The notes: a model not told the origin generated them from the sequence alone. 64,000 nt of DNA from Paractinoplanes durhamensis (GCF_016862175.1 NZ_BOML01000071.1:62001-126000), one strand, 5' to 3'; positions 16,236-24,789 are shown, counted from the first letter of the stretch. A program made the numbers and translations.

Positions 16236-17249
16236 ATGATCACATTCGACGATGTCGTGAAGGTGTATCCCGGCGGCAGCACGGCCGTCGACCACCTCTC
16301 CCTGGAGCTTCCCACCGGCAAGATGACGGTGTTCGTCGGTCCGTCCGGATGCGGCAAGACCACCTCGCTCCGGATGATCAACCGGATGATCGAGCCGACC
16401 GCCGGCCGGATCCTGATCGACGGCAAGGACGTGGCCGGCCAGGACGAGGCGCTGCTGCGCCGCGGCATCGGCTACGTCATCCAGCACGCCGGCCTGTTCC
16501 CGCACCGCACCGTGCTCGACAACGTCGCCACCGTGCCGTTGCTGCTCGGCAAGAACCGCAAGGAGGCCCGCGCCGCCGCCCTCGACCTGCTCGACCGGGT
16601 CGGCCTGGCCCCCGAGTTCGCGTCGCGCTACCCCGCCCAGCTCTCCGGCGGCCAGCAGCAGCGGGTCGGCGTGGCCCGGGCGCTCGCCGCCGACCCGCCG
16701 GTGATGCTGATGGACGAGCCGTTCAGCGCGGTCGACCCGGTGGTGCGGGAGGGCCTGCACCGCGAGTTCCTGCGCCTGCAGAAGGATCTGGGCAAGACCA
16801 TCGCAATGGTCACCCACGACATCGACGAGGCGATCAAACTGGGGGACGTGGTCGTCATCCTCCGCCAGGGCGGCAAGCTGGCCCAGGTCGGCACCCCGCA
16901 GGAGTTGCTCGACCACCCGGCCGACGAGTTCGTGGCCGAGTTCGTCGGTCGCGACCGCGGCCTGCGCAGCCTCTCCTTCGACACGGCGGCCGCGCTGCCG
17001 GTGAAGCCGCTGCCGGACGACCTGGTTCTCGACGACGCCGGCCGGCCCGAGGGCTGGCGGACCGCGGACGGGGTCCGGTCCACCGCCGGCACGTTCCTCA
17101 CCAGCGACTCGCTGCGCCTGGTCACCGACCTGGCGATCATGTCGCCGGTCGGGATCGCGGTGCGGGTCGACGCGGAGGGCAAGGCCGACGGCGTGGTGCC
17201 GCACCACGACCTGGTCGACCACCTGGCGGCCCGCCGGGGGCAGAAGTGA
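16236..17249 (+). CDS. Betaine/choline-type ABC ATPase (OpuCA/ProV-like)
   Basis: 337 residues; ATG at 16236 with GGGAG close upstream, starting MITFDDVVKVYPGG. Motifs are Walker A GPSGCGKTT, Q-loop YVIQHAGLFPHRTVLDNV, signature LSGGQQQRV, Walker B LMDEPFSAVDPVVRE and switch VTHDIDEAIKLGD. QHAGLFPH and FSAVDPxxR are diagnostic of the OpuA/OpuC quaternary-amine class. The C-terminal 110 residues are a degenerate CBS-like tail (one weak repeat, SDSLRLVTDLAIMSPVGIAV), so osmotic sensing by tandem CBS may be lost. Its stop overlaps the first permease (GTGA). Confidence 0.92.
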   Translation: MITFDDVVKVYPGGSTAVDHLSLELPTGKMTVFVGPSGCGKTTSLRMINRMIEPTAGRILIDGKDVAGQDEALLRRGIGYVIQHAGLFPHRTVLDNVATVPLLLGKNRKEARAAALDLLDRVGLAPEFASRYPAQLSGGQQQRVGVARALAADPPVMLMDEPFSAVDPVVREGLHREFLRLQKDLGKTIAMVTHDIDEAIKLGDVVVILRQGGKLAQVGTPQELLDHPADEFVAEFVGRDRGLRSLSFDTAAALPVKPLPDDLVLDDAGRPEGWRTADGVRSTAGTFLTSDSLRLVTDLAIMSPVGIAVRVDAEGKADGVVPHHDLVDHLAARRGQK

Positions 17250-17896
17250 GCACCTACCTCTCGAACAACTGGGACACCATCCTGACCGCGTTACGCCAGC
17301 ACATCTGGCTCGCGCTGCTCCCGGTGGTGATCGGCTTCGTGATCGCGCTGCCGATCGGCTACCTCGGGGTCCGGTTCCCGTGGCTCTACCACCCGCTGGT
17401 CAACACGGCCGGGGTGCTCTACTCGATCCCGTCGCTCGCGCTGTTCGTGTTCCTGCCGGTCCTGCTCGGCACCAAGATCCTGTCGCCGCTGAACATCGTG
17501 GTCGCGCTGACCATCTACACGGTCGCGCTGCTCTCCCGCACCGTCGCCGACGGCCTGCGCTCGGTCGACGACATCATCGTGCAGTCGGCCACCGCGATGG
17601 GCTACCGCCGGCTCCGGCGCCTGACCGACGTCGAGCTGCCGGTCGCCCTGCCGGTCATCCTGGCCGGTCTGCGGGTGGCCACCGTCTCCAACATCAGCCT
17701 GGTCAGCGTCGGTGCGCTGATCGGCGTCGGCGGTCTCGGCCAGCTGTTCACCCGCGGCTTCCAGCTCTTCTACCTGGAGCCGATCATCGTCGGCATCGTC
17801 CTGTCGGTGGCCCTCGCGGGCCTCGCCGACCTGGCGATCGTGCTGCTCCAGCGGCTGGTCACGCCGTGGACCCGGTTCCAGGGGAGCGCGGCGTGA
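17246..17896 (+). CDS. Betaine-type ABC permease 1 (OpuCB-like)
   Basis: 216 residues from GTG at 17246. About six membrane segments; the N-terminal QHIWLALLPVVIGFVIALPIG and GVLYSIPSLALFVFLPVLLG are standard for OpuB/OpuC permeases. The EAA-type loop is SATAMGYRRLRRLTDVELPVALPVILAGLRVA, followed by the invariant GVGGLGQLFTRGF. It forms the heterodimeric channel with the next gene and overlaps both neighbours by four bases. Confidence 0.93.
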   Translation: MSTYLSNNWDTILTALRQHIWLALLPVVIGFVIALPIGYLGVRFPWLYHPLVNTAGVLYSIPSLALFVFLPVLLGTKILSPLNIVVALTIYTVALLSRTVADGLRSVDDIIVQSATAMGYRRLRRLTDVELPVALPVILAGLRVATVSNISLVSVGALIGVGGLGQLFTRGFQLFYLEPIIVGIVLSVALAGLADLAIVLLQRLVTPWTRFQGSAA

Positions 17897-18555
17897 ACCT
17901 CTCCTACCTGTTCGACGCGGCGCACTGGAGTCTCAGCACCGACGGCAGCATCCCGCAGCTGATCCTGTCCCACCTCTGGTACGTGGTGCTGGCCCTGATC
18001 ATCGGCACGGTCATCGCGCTGCCGGTCGGGCTGTACATCGGGCACACCGGCCGCGGCTCGTTCCTGGCCATCAACGCCGGCAACGCCGGCCGCTCACTGC
18101 CCACCCTCGGCCTGCTGATGCTCATGGTCACCCTGCTCGGCCTCGGCCTCACGCCGGTGCTGATCGCGCTGACCGTGCTCGTCATCCCGCCCATCCTGAC
18201 CTCGGCATACGCCGGCATGCGCACCCTCGACCGCCGGGTGGTCGACGCCGCCCGCGGGATGGGCATGCGCCCCTCGCAGGTGCTGCTGCGGGTGGAGCTG
18301 CCGATGGCGCTGCCGGTCATGATGAGCGGCTTCCGCAGCGCCGCCCTGCAGGTGGTGGCGACCGCGACGGTCGCCGCCGCGGTCGGCCTCAACGGCCTCG
18401 GCCGTCTCCTGATCGACGGCCTCGCCGTCAACGACTACTCGCGTGTGCTGGCCGGCGCCATTGTCGTCGCGGTGCTGGCGGTCGTGCTCGACCTGATCCT
18501 CGCGCTCGCGCAGCGCTGGATCGTCTCCCCCGGCCTGTCCGGCCGGTTCCGCTAG
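17893..18555 (+). CDS. Betaine-type ABC permease 2 (OpuCD-like)
   Basis: 220 residues from GTG at 17893 (GTGA overlap). It has six hydrophobic segments, HLWYVVLALIIGTVIALPVGLYIGHTGRG near the N-terminus, NAGRSLPTLGLLMLMVTLLG, and the docking loop AARGMGMRPSQVLLRVELPMALPVMMSGFR followed by GLNGLGRLLIDGL. It pairs with permease 1. Substrate choice lies in the binding protein downstream. Confidence 0.93.
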   Translation: MNLSYLFDAAHWSLSTDGSIPQLILSHLWYVVLALIIGTVIALPVGLYIGHTGRGSFLAINAGNAGRSLPTLGLLMLMVTLLGLGLTPVLIALTVLVIPPILTSAYAGMRTLDRRVVDAARGMGMRPSQVLLRVELPMALPVMMSGFRSAALQVVATATVAAAVGLNGLGRLLIDGLAVNDYSRVLAGAIVVAVLAVVLDLILALAQRWIVSPGLSGRFR

Positions 18556-18574
18556 AAAGAAGAGGTCAACCCCC

Positions 18575-19510
18575 ATGTTGCGTACGCGATTTGCCGGCGC
18601 CCTTGCCGCCGGCGTGACCCTGGCGCTCACCCTGTCCGCCTGCGGTGCGAACGACGACCCGCTCAGCAACGACGCCGGCGCCGGCAGCAGCACCGGGACG
18701 TCCACGGTGACCATCGGCTCGGCCAACTTCGCCGAGAGCGAGCTGCTCGGCGAGATCTACGCCCAGGCCCTGGAGGCCAAGCAGGTGCAGGTCAAGCGGC
18801 AGTTCAACATCGGCGCCCGGGAGCTCTACCTGAAGGCGCTGCAGGACGGCTCGATCGACCTGCTCCCCGAGTACAACGGGGCACTGCTGTCCGCACTGGC
18901 CAAGGGCGGCGCCCCCGAGGGCGTGAGCAGCCCCGACCAGGTGCTGACCGAGCTCAAGAAGGTGCTGCCGGCCGGCACCGCGGTGCTCGAGCAGTCGGCC
19001 GCCGAGGACAAGGACACGCTGACCGTCACCAGCGAGACGGCGACAAAGTACAACCTGAAGACCATCGAGGACCTCAAGCCGGTGGCGGACAAGCTCACCA
19101 TCGGCGCCGGCCCCGAGTGGCAGGAGCGCTACCAGGGCCTCAAGGGCCTGGAGTCGCTCTACGGCATCAAGTTCAAGACCTTCAAGCCGCTCGACGCGGG
19201 CGGCCCGCTGACGGTCAACGCCCTGGTCAAGGGCCAGATCGACGTAGGCAACATCTTCTCCACGGACTCGTCGATCGCCACCAACAAGTTCGTCGTCCTG
19301 GACGACCCGAAGAACCTCTACCTGGCCGAGAACATCATCCCGCTGATCCGCACCACGGCGAACAACCCGACGGTCAGCGGCGCTCTGAACGCGGTGTCGG
19401 CCAAGCTGACGACCGAGAACCTGACCACCTACCTGGCCAAGGTCCAGGTCGACAAGCAGGACACCGCCGCGGTCGCCAAGGCTTTCCTCACCGAAAACGG
19501 CCTCGTCTGA
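18575..19510 (+). CDS. Betaine-type substrate-binding lipoprotein (OpuCC/OsmX-like)
   Basis: 311 residues; ATG at 18575 with GAAGAGG about nine bases upstream. Lipoprotein signal with lipobox LSAC (LALTLSACGAN). The mature part begins STVTIGSANFAESELLGEIYAQAL, the classical OpuAC/OsmX start, with LLPEYNGALLSAL and IDVGNIFSTDSSIATNKFVVLDDPKNLY later. This family binds betaines, choline, carnitine and, in EgtU-type members, ergothioneine. Which ligand applies would depend on cage residues I cannot align here. It is the last gene of the transporter operon and is followed by a strong hairpin. Confidence 0.92.
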   Translation: MLRTRFAGALAAGVTLALTLSACGANDDPLSNDAGAGSSTGTSTVTIGSANFAESELLGEIYAQALEAKQVQVKRQFNIGARELYLKALQDGSIDLLPEYNGALLSALAKGGAPEGVSSPDQVLTELKKVLPAGTAVLEQSAAEDKDTLTVTSETATKYNLKTIEDLKPVADKLTIGAGPEWQERYQGLKGLESLYGIKFKTFKPLDAGGPLTVNALVKGQIDVGNIFSTDSSIATNKFVVLDDPKNLYLAENIIPLIRTTANNPTVSGALNAVSAKLTTENLTTYLAKVQVDKQDTAAVAKAFLTENGLV

Positions 19511-19517
19511 TCGATCC

Positions 19518-19548
19518 GTGCCGCCCGGGCTCTCCGCTCGGGCGGCAC
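19518..19548 (+). terminator. Terminator hairpin after the betaine-type transporter operon
   Basis: GTGCCGCCCG (19518-19527) pairs perfectly with CGGGCGGCAC (19539-19548); inner bases extend the stem to leave a 5-base loop. It begins 8 bases after the binding-protein stop and also faces the convergent XRE gene. Confidence 0.8.
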
Positions 19549-19565
19549 GGAACCGCCCCTTCGGC

Positions 19566-20456
19566 TCAACGGCGTTGGCCGCCGGGCGCCTGGAGCATGT
19601 CGATGTAGATCGCCTGGTACTTGTCCAGGATCGGCTCGATGTCGACGGCATGCTCCCCCAAGGCGTCGAAAACCTTGCGATAGCTCTCCACATCCTGGCG
19701 ACTGCGCGAGACCAGGCCAGTGTTGTAAAGATCGACAACGACCACCTTGTCATCGAGCACAGTGAATCCGTGCAGCAAGGGAAAGGCTGCCGGTGCGCTG
19801 TCCGGGATGACGGCAATGCTGACATTGGCGCTGTTCGCGGCCACCTCGCGGATGTGCCTGATCTGGGCCAGCATCTCCACGGCCGGGTAGGTCCGGGGCT
19901 TCAGCGCGTCCTCGCCGACCACGAACTGGAATGACCTCGTTCGGTCGGCCAGCGCTTCTTGCCGCCGGACCCGTGCGGTGACCGCCGCCAACAGCGCCGC
20001 CTCGCCCGCGATGTCGGCCGCTACCGGCACGACACGCCGAAAAGTCTGAAAGACCGCCTTGGCGTAGCCGCTCGTCTGCAGCGGCCCTGGTATCAAGGCC
20101 GGCTCGAAGGTACGGACGTCGGTGGCCGCGAACTCCCAGTCTGCGAGCGTCTTCTGCTGGCCGGCGAGGCCGTTCATCGTCGGACGCCACTCGGTCATTC
20201 GATCGTGAGAGCGTTCGGCGCGGGTCATCAATGCATGGGCTTCGTCCTCGTCGGCCCCGAGTGCCCGAGCGATGATGCCGACGTCCTCCGGATCGGGAAT
20301 GCCTCGACCGCGCTCGATCCGGGAAATCTTGGGCTGACTCATCCCCACCATGGCGGCGAGTTGGGCACCGGTATAACGCCTTGCCCTCCGCATCCTGGCC
20401 AGGGCGGCACCGACCGACTCATTCTCGTCTTCGGGGGTGCCGGAAACGACAGACAT
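19566..20456 (-). CDS. XRE-family regulator with DUF5753-type C-terminal domain
   Basis: 296 residues; ATG at 20456 with AAGGGGTG six bases upstream. The HTH_31/XRE domain (about 15-70) contains GAQLAAMVGMSQPKISRIERGRG. The C-terminal domain (about 105-285) starts ATDVRTFEPALIPGPLQTSGYAKAVF and continues ARVRRQEAL and FQFVVGEDALK, the standard DUF5753 pattern of actinomycete regulators. These genes often sit beside a small partner, as here (20495-20749, 38 bp upstream on the same strand). Members tune development and antibiotic production; the targets here are unknown. Confidence 0.92.
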   Translation of the reverse strand: MSVVSGTPEDENESVGAALARMRRARRYTGAQLAAMVGMSQPKISRIERGRGIPDPEDVGIIARALGADEDEAHALMTRAERSHDRMTEWRPTMNGLAGQQKTLADWEFAATDVRTFEPALIPGPLQTSGYAKAVFQTFRRVVPVAADIAGEAALLAAVTARVRRQEALADRTRSFQFVVGEDALKPRTYPAVEMLAQIRHIREVAANSANVSIAVIPDSAPAAFPLLHGFTVLDDKVVVVDLYNTGLVSRSRQDVESYRKVFDALGEHAVDIEPILDKYQAIYIDMLQAPGGQRR

Positions 20457-20494
20457 CTCGGCACCCCTTCGCTCCGATAAGGATCCTGGTCGGG

Positions 20495-20749
20495 TCAGGA
20501 AAGGTTACGAACGGCCTCGGTCAGTAGGTCGAGAGGAATCTCCACCAGCAACTCACCCTCGGGAACATCAATGCCCGCCCGCTCGGCCGGCACGGCGTAC
20601 CCCTGCACCACCAAGGTGCCGGTGCCGCTCACGTACACCGTCGGGCAATTGCCGGCGGTGCAGAGGTTGGCCACTGGCCGTAGCGGGGTGAGCGAGGACG
20701 AAGTGAACTCGTGCCGCCCGGACTGTGCCTCTTCGAAGGTCTTATTCAC
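20495..20749 (-). CDS. Small protein paired with the XRE regulator
   Basis: 84 residues from a GTG at 20749; no clear ribosome-binding site. The body has a conserved-looking core LCTAGNCPTVYVSGTGTLVVQGYAV, two closely spaced Cys and an acidic C-terminus (GIDVPEGELLVEIPLDLL). I have the impression of similar short proteins next to XRE/DUF5753 genes in actinomycetes, but I cannot name the family; it is not a clear DUF397. It is probably co-transcribed with and upstream of the regulator, acting as its partner or antagonist by analogy with other XRE pairs. Confidence 0.7.
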   Translation of the reverse strand: MNKTFEEAQSGRHEFTSSSLTPLRPVANLCTAGNCPTVYVSGTGTLVVQGYAVPAERAGIDVPEGELLVEIPLDLLTEAVRNLS

Positions 20750-20960
20750 GGTGCAACCATATTCAGTCAGCCAACCCGGTCAAGGACATACACGAAACAA
20801 GCGTAGGAGCAGCAGCCTCGTGGCAATATGCACACTACCCGCCTGCCACCTGGCCGAATTGATGGCCGAGATCCTTTGACTAACCGTGAATAACCGTGGA
20901 AAGTCAGTGACCGTGAATTGACACTCAGGGTAGTCAACCCGACTGCCCTTGGCGGAAATC

Positions 20961-21194
20961 ATGATCGACAGGACACCACCGACCACCCCGCAGCCGGCTG
21001 AGCCGGCCACCTCCCCGGATCGTGCGATCCGGGTCGTGCTCATTCTGCTGGCCGCCGGAATCGTCAGTGGTGTTGCCGGATTGCTGTCACATGCAGCCGG
21101 CAACAACGTCCCCGGATCCATCCTCACCGGCGGCGGCGCCTTCGCCGGCACCGTCGGGGTGCTACTGGCCATTGCGCACTACACGAATGCCTAG
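20961..21194 (+). CDS. Small hypothetical membrane protein, two membrane segments
   Basis: 77 residues from ATG at 20961 with GGCGGAA seven bases upstream (an in-frame TTG at 20949 is possible). A Pro/Thr-rich N-terminus is followed by two hydrophobic helices, AIRVVLILLAAGIVSGVAGLL and a glycine-rich GGGAFAGTVGVLLAIAHY. No family is recognised. The region just upstream is relatively AT-rich, has several GTGAAT/GTGAATAACC repeats (20886-20918) and a TTGACA at 20918-20923, which may be promoter elements. Confidence 0.55.
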   Translation: MIDRTPPTTPQPAEPATSPDRAIRVVLILLAAGIVSGVAGLLSHAAGNNVPGSILTGGGAFAGTVGVLLAIAHYTNA

Positions 21195-21221
21195 CGCAGG
21201 ACCGCGGCCTTGAGCCGCCGT

Positions 21222-21690
21222 TCAGCCCGGCAGGCGAGGCACGCTTTCGAGCAACTTCCTGGTGTACGGGTGGGACGGCGCCCCCAGAACCTGGGCCGTC
21301 CCGCCCTGCTCGACCAGGCGGCCGTGTTCCAGCACGGCGGTGTGCTCGCACAGCTCGGCGACCACGCCCAGGTCGTGTGAGACCAGCAGGATGGTCAGGC
21401 CTCGATCGGCCCACAAGGAGGCCAGCAGGTCCACTATGCGCACCCTGGTGGTCAGGTCGAGGGCGCTTACCGGCTCGTCGGCCAGCAGCAGGCGTGGTTT
21501 GCAGACGATCGCGCGGGCGATCGCGATGCGCTGGCGCTGGCCGCCGGAGAACTCGTGCGGGTAGCGGGTTGCCGCGTCGGTGGGCAGGCCGACGGCCTCC
21601 AGGGCCTCCTGCACGCGTGCCGGGTCGGCGCCCAGGCCCAGGCCCCGCAGCGGCTCGGCGACGATGCGGCCCACCCGGTGGCCGGCTGCC
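21222..21690 (-). pseudogene. Oligopeptide-type ABC ATPase, C-terminal half only
   Basis: Reads from about GRIVAEPLRGLGLG to the end (ATQVLGAPSHPYTRKLLESVPRLPG-like). Signature FSGGQRQRIAIARAI, Walker B LLLADEPVSALD and H-loop VSHDLGVV are present, but the first ~150 residues with Walker A and Q-loop are absent. The DppD/OppF-type tail HPYTRKLL is normal. The sequence upstream switches near 21690 to the N-terminus of an unrelated DUF1684 gene in another frame, so this is a deletion remnant and cannot make a working ATPase. Confidence 0.8.
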
Positions 21691-21823
21691 CGCTCAGCGC
21701 GGCGTCCGGATCGTCCGCACCCCAGCGTGTGTCGATCAGCGCCAGGTTCCCGGCCGGCGCGGTGACCGCGCTGCGGCGGGCCGCCTTCCAGGCATCGTGT
21801 TCCTCCACCGTCACGGCGGCCAT
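21690..21823 (-). pseudogene. DUF1684 protein, N-terminal fragment
   Basis: ATG at 21823 followed by AAVTVEEHDAWKAARRSAV and the next residues TAPAGNLALIDTRW, a typical DUF1684 N-terminus. After about 45 residues the similarity stops and the frame runs into out-of-frame ABC ATPase sequence. The rest of the gene is missing. The junction is within roughly 21680-21700. Confidence 0.65.
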
Positions 21824-22034
21824 CCTTAGTTGATCTTGGCTACTTCCCTGGCAAACCCTATAACCCAGATAGGTTTACTTGCCATGGTCACCATGATCAC
21901 ACCGCCGCGACCCCCACCCCACGGGAGCCGCGGCAGCGGCACTACGGGCAAAGGCCGTCGCCCGTAACCCTCATCCGGGGTGGATCGTTGACCGTTTTGG
22001 CATGTCCGAAACACCCCTCGTAGTAGCAGGATGA

Positions 22035-24653
22035 ATGCCGATGGCAGGCGGACCCCCCAACCGCCCGGCCGGCGCGCGAATCAGCCGCTCGGCCGGGTTC
22101 GTCGTGTCCGTGCTCGTGGTCACCGCGCTGATCGTGCTGCCGACCGCGGTCGCCGCCGGGCTGCTGACCGCCTGCTCGGCCGGGTTCGCGGCGGTGATGA
22201 TCCGGGCGGTGCGCACCGGCCGGTCGGCCGGACCGCACCTCCGCGCGCTGGTCCTGGCCGGCGGCATCCTGCTCACCGCGCTGGCCGCGGCGGCCAGTGC
22301 CGTCGCGAGCGTCGTCGCGCCGGACGTGCTGGTCGCCGGCGGCGTCCCGCTGCCGGCCGAGATCCCGCTGGTCACCCTGTTCTTCGTGACCGGGTGCTAC
22401 CTGCCCGCCATCCTGCGCCCGCACCAGCGCCGCGACCAGCTGACCCGGCTGCGGGTCGGGCTCGACACCCTCGGCGTCACCGCCAGCCTGATCTTCCCGC
22501 CCTGGCTGCTGCTCTCCAGCGGCGCCGAGCGGCGCGGGGCGTCGACCACCGCGCTCTTCCTCGGTGCCGCCGCCGCGGCGACCGTCGCGGTGGCCGGCGT
22601 GCACGCGATCCGGCAGCGGGCCGCGCTGCAGTGGTGTGCGGCCGGTGCGGCGCTGTCGCTGATCGGGATGACCGCGCTGGTCATCGCGATGGACTACGCG
22701 ACCAGGGGGAACGCGGCGATCGCCGCGGTGGCCGCGGCCGCCGCCGTCAACGTGGCCGCCGGGCTGATGTGGCACGGATCGACCCGGATCCTGCCGGACG
22801 CCCGGCCGATCCCGCCGGCCGGCAGCGAGTCCTCGGCCGGCTTCCCGCTGCTCACCCTGCCGATGCTCGGGTCCGCCCTGGCGCTGGCCTACCACCTGGT
22901 CAACGGCGGCCGGCTGAACACCGTGTCGATCGTCCTGGGCACCACCGCGATCACCGCGGTGGCCGCCCGCGAGTGGGTGTCCGCGATCGCCCTGCGCCGG
23001 CGGGCCGACCACCTCACCGATCAGGGCAACCGGCTGCGCAGCCTGATGTTCGGCTCGGCCGACGTGGCGATGATCCTGGACGCCGACTTCGGGGTGCGCT
23101 GGCAGTCACCGGCCTCCGCCCGCCAGTTCGGACTCTCCGACCAGGACGTTCTCGGCCGGCCGGTGTCGGTGCTGGTACACCCCGACCACGCCGACGCGGT
23201 GCACGACTACCTGACCGCCCAGCTGGCCGGGCCGCCGACCGGCGCCAGCCTGCCGGTCCGCCTCCGGGACGGGTTCGGCCGCTGGCGGGAGACCGAATGG
23301 ACGACGAACGGCGCCGACCCGGCCGAGCCCGGGCAGACCCTGGTCGTGCACGTCCGCGACGTCAGCGAGCTGCGCCATCTCGAACAGGCACTGCGCCAGG
23401 CCACCCACCTCGACCAGCAGACCGCGCTGGCCAACCAGGCCGGCCTGCGCCGGGCGGCCGAGCTGATCCCGGACGCCGGCGCGATGCTGGTCGTCGAGCT
23501 GGGCGGCCTGACCGCGATCGGCGACGTGCACGGGCCGGAGATGGCCGAGGTGGTGCTGGCCGAGGCCGCCCGCCGGCTGCGGGCCGGGGTGAGCGGCGCG
23601 GACGTGCCGGCCCGGATCGGCGAGACCCGCTTCGCGGTGCTGACCCGCTGCGGCGCGGTCCGCGCCCACCTGCTCACCAGCCAGCTGGTCACCGCGCTGA
23701 CCGCGCCCTACACGACGGCCGGCACCACGGCCCACCTGTCCGCGTGGGCGGGCCTGACCGACCTCGCGACGGACATCGACGAGACGGTCCGCCGGGCGGT
23801 GCTCGCGCTGCGGTCGGTGCGGGCCGGGCCGCCCGGCGCCGTCGAGTGGTACGACGAGCAGATGGAGGTGCGGCTGCTCCGCCGGTCCACCCTGGAGCAG
23901 GACCTGCCCGGCGCGGTCTCGATGATCGACCTGGAGCTGACCTTCCAGCCGATCGTCGACCTGGCGGCCGACCGGCCGGTCGGCGTCGAGGCGCTGCCGT
24001 CGTGGCGGCACCCCACCCTCGGCCCGGTGCCGGCCGGCGAGCTGCTCGCGCTGGCCGAGGATCTCGGGCTGCTCCCCCAGGTCGCCGTGTGGGCGCTGCA
24101 CGCCTCCTGCCGGCTGCTCGCCACCTGGCGGCTGCAGCACGAGTCGCTCTGGCTCGCCCTCAACGTCCGGCCGCGTGCGCTCGCCGACCCGGCCTTCCAG
24201 GTCAGCCTGCACACCGCCCTGGAGCTCTACCGGATCCCGCCGGACGCCCTGGTGATCGAGGTCGCCGAGCCGGACCTGCCGGTCGTCGAGGACCTGCCCG
24301 CCCTCCTCGGCCGGCTGCGCGCGCAGGGCCTGCGGACCGCGCTGGACAACTTCGGCGCCGGCCCGACGTCGCTGAGCCGGCTGCGGATCCTCCCGATCGA
24401 CCTGCTGAAGATCGACCGGGAGCTGTTCGGCCCGGACTCCGGGGCGTCGGTCATGGACGTCACGGTCGCCCTCGGCCGGCGGCTCGGCCTCGAGGTGATC
24501 GCGCACGGCCTGCAGTCCCCCGCCGACCTGGACACCGTGCGCACCGCGGGCTGCCGGCTCGGCCAGGGCGACCTGCTCGGCAAGCCGATGCCGGCCGAGC
24601 GCCTGGAGGCCTACCTGGACGCACACCGCGAGGCACGGCGCCGGATCACCTGA
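22035..24653 (+). CDS. Membrane-anchored PAS/degenerate GGDEF/EAL signalling protein
   Basis: 872 residues (ATG 22035; ATG 22041 is equally possible). Residues 1 to about 330 hold eight to nine membrane helices. A PAS domain follows (about 345-440: ILDADFGVRWQSPASARQFGLSD), then a GGDEF-type domain (about 450-600) whose active loop reads RIGETRF near residue 528 in place of GGDEF, then an EAL domain (about 620-865). EAL itself is present (VEALPSWRHP, near 651) and LNVRPRAL and LKID are kept, but DDFG is DNFG and the usual AEGVE is AHGLQ. Both cyclic-di-GMP synthesis and hydrolysis are therefore doubtful; it may be a receptor or scaffold. A 16-bp tandem duplication (CCGGATCACCTGAG) covers the stop. 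Confidence 0.88.
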   Translation: MPMAGGPPNRPAGARISRSAGFVVSVLVVTALIVLPTAVAAGLLTACSAGFAAVMIRAVRTGRSAGPHLRALVLAGGILLTALAAAASAVASVVAPDVLVAGGVPLPAEIPLVTLFFVTGCYLPAILRPHQRRDQLTRLRVGLDTLGVTASLIFPPWLLLSSGAERRGASTTALFLGAAAAATVAVAGVHAIRQRAALQWCAAGAALSLIGMTALVIAMDYATRGNAAIAAVAAAAAVNVAAGLMWHGSTRILPDARPIPPAGSESSAGFPLLTLPMLGSALALAYHLVNGGRLNTVSIVLGTTAITAVAAREWVSAIALRRRADHLTDQGNRLRSLMFGSADVAMILDADFGVRWQSPASARQFGLSDQDVLGRPVSVLVHPDHADAVHDYLTAQLAGPPTGASLPVRLRDGFGRWRETEWTTNGADPAEPGQTLVVHVRDVSELRHLEQALRQATHLDQQTALANQAGLRRAAELIPDAGAMLVVELGGLTAIGDVHGPEMAEVVLAEAARRLRAGVSGADVPARIGETRFAVLTRCGAVRAHLLTSQLVTALTAPYTTAGTTAHLSAWAGLTDLATDIDETVRRAVLALRSVRAGPPGAVEWYDEQMEVRLLRRSTLEQDLPGAVSMIDLELTFQPIVDLAADRPVGVEALPSWRHPTLGPVPAGELLALAEDLGLLPQVAVWALHASCRLLATWRLQHESLWLALNVRPRALADPAFQVSLHTALELYRIPPDALVIEVAEPDLPVVEDLPALLGRLRAQGLRTALDNFGAGPTSLSRLRILPIDLLKIDRELFGPDSGASVMDVTVALGRRLGLEVIAHGLQSPADLDTVRTAGCRLGQGDLLGKPMPAERLEAYLDAHREARRRIT

Positions 24654-24708
24654 GTCCGGATCACCTGAGCCGGCCGTCCGGGGCGGCGACGTCGCTCACC
24701 CGACTGAC

Positions 24709-24735
24709 GGTCCGGCGCCCCCGAGGCGCCGGACC
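24709..24735 (+). terminator. Terminator hairpin after the GGDEF/EAL gene
   Basis: Perfect 11-bp stem GGTCCGGCGCC / GGCGCCGGACC with loop CCCGA, 56 bases after the stop at 24653. Between the stop and the hairpin I see only the tandem duplication. Confidence 0.7.
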
Positions 24736-24789
24736 CAGCCCCGGCGCAAGGTATCGATCAAGCCTTCCGGTTTCCTGCCGTACGCGGTG

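Noticed and set aside
20750..20960. Gene in the gap upstream of the small membrane protein
   Set aside because: Open frames here lack start signals and family features; the GTGAAT repeats look like promoter or operator sequence, and were not strong enough to call separately.
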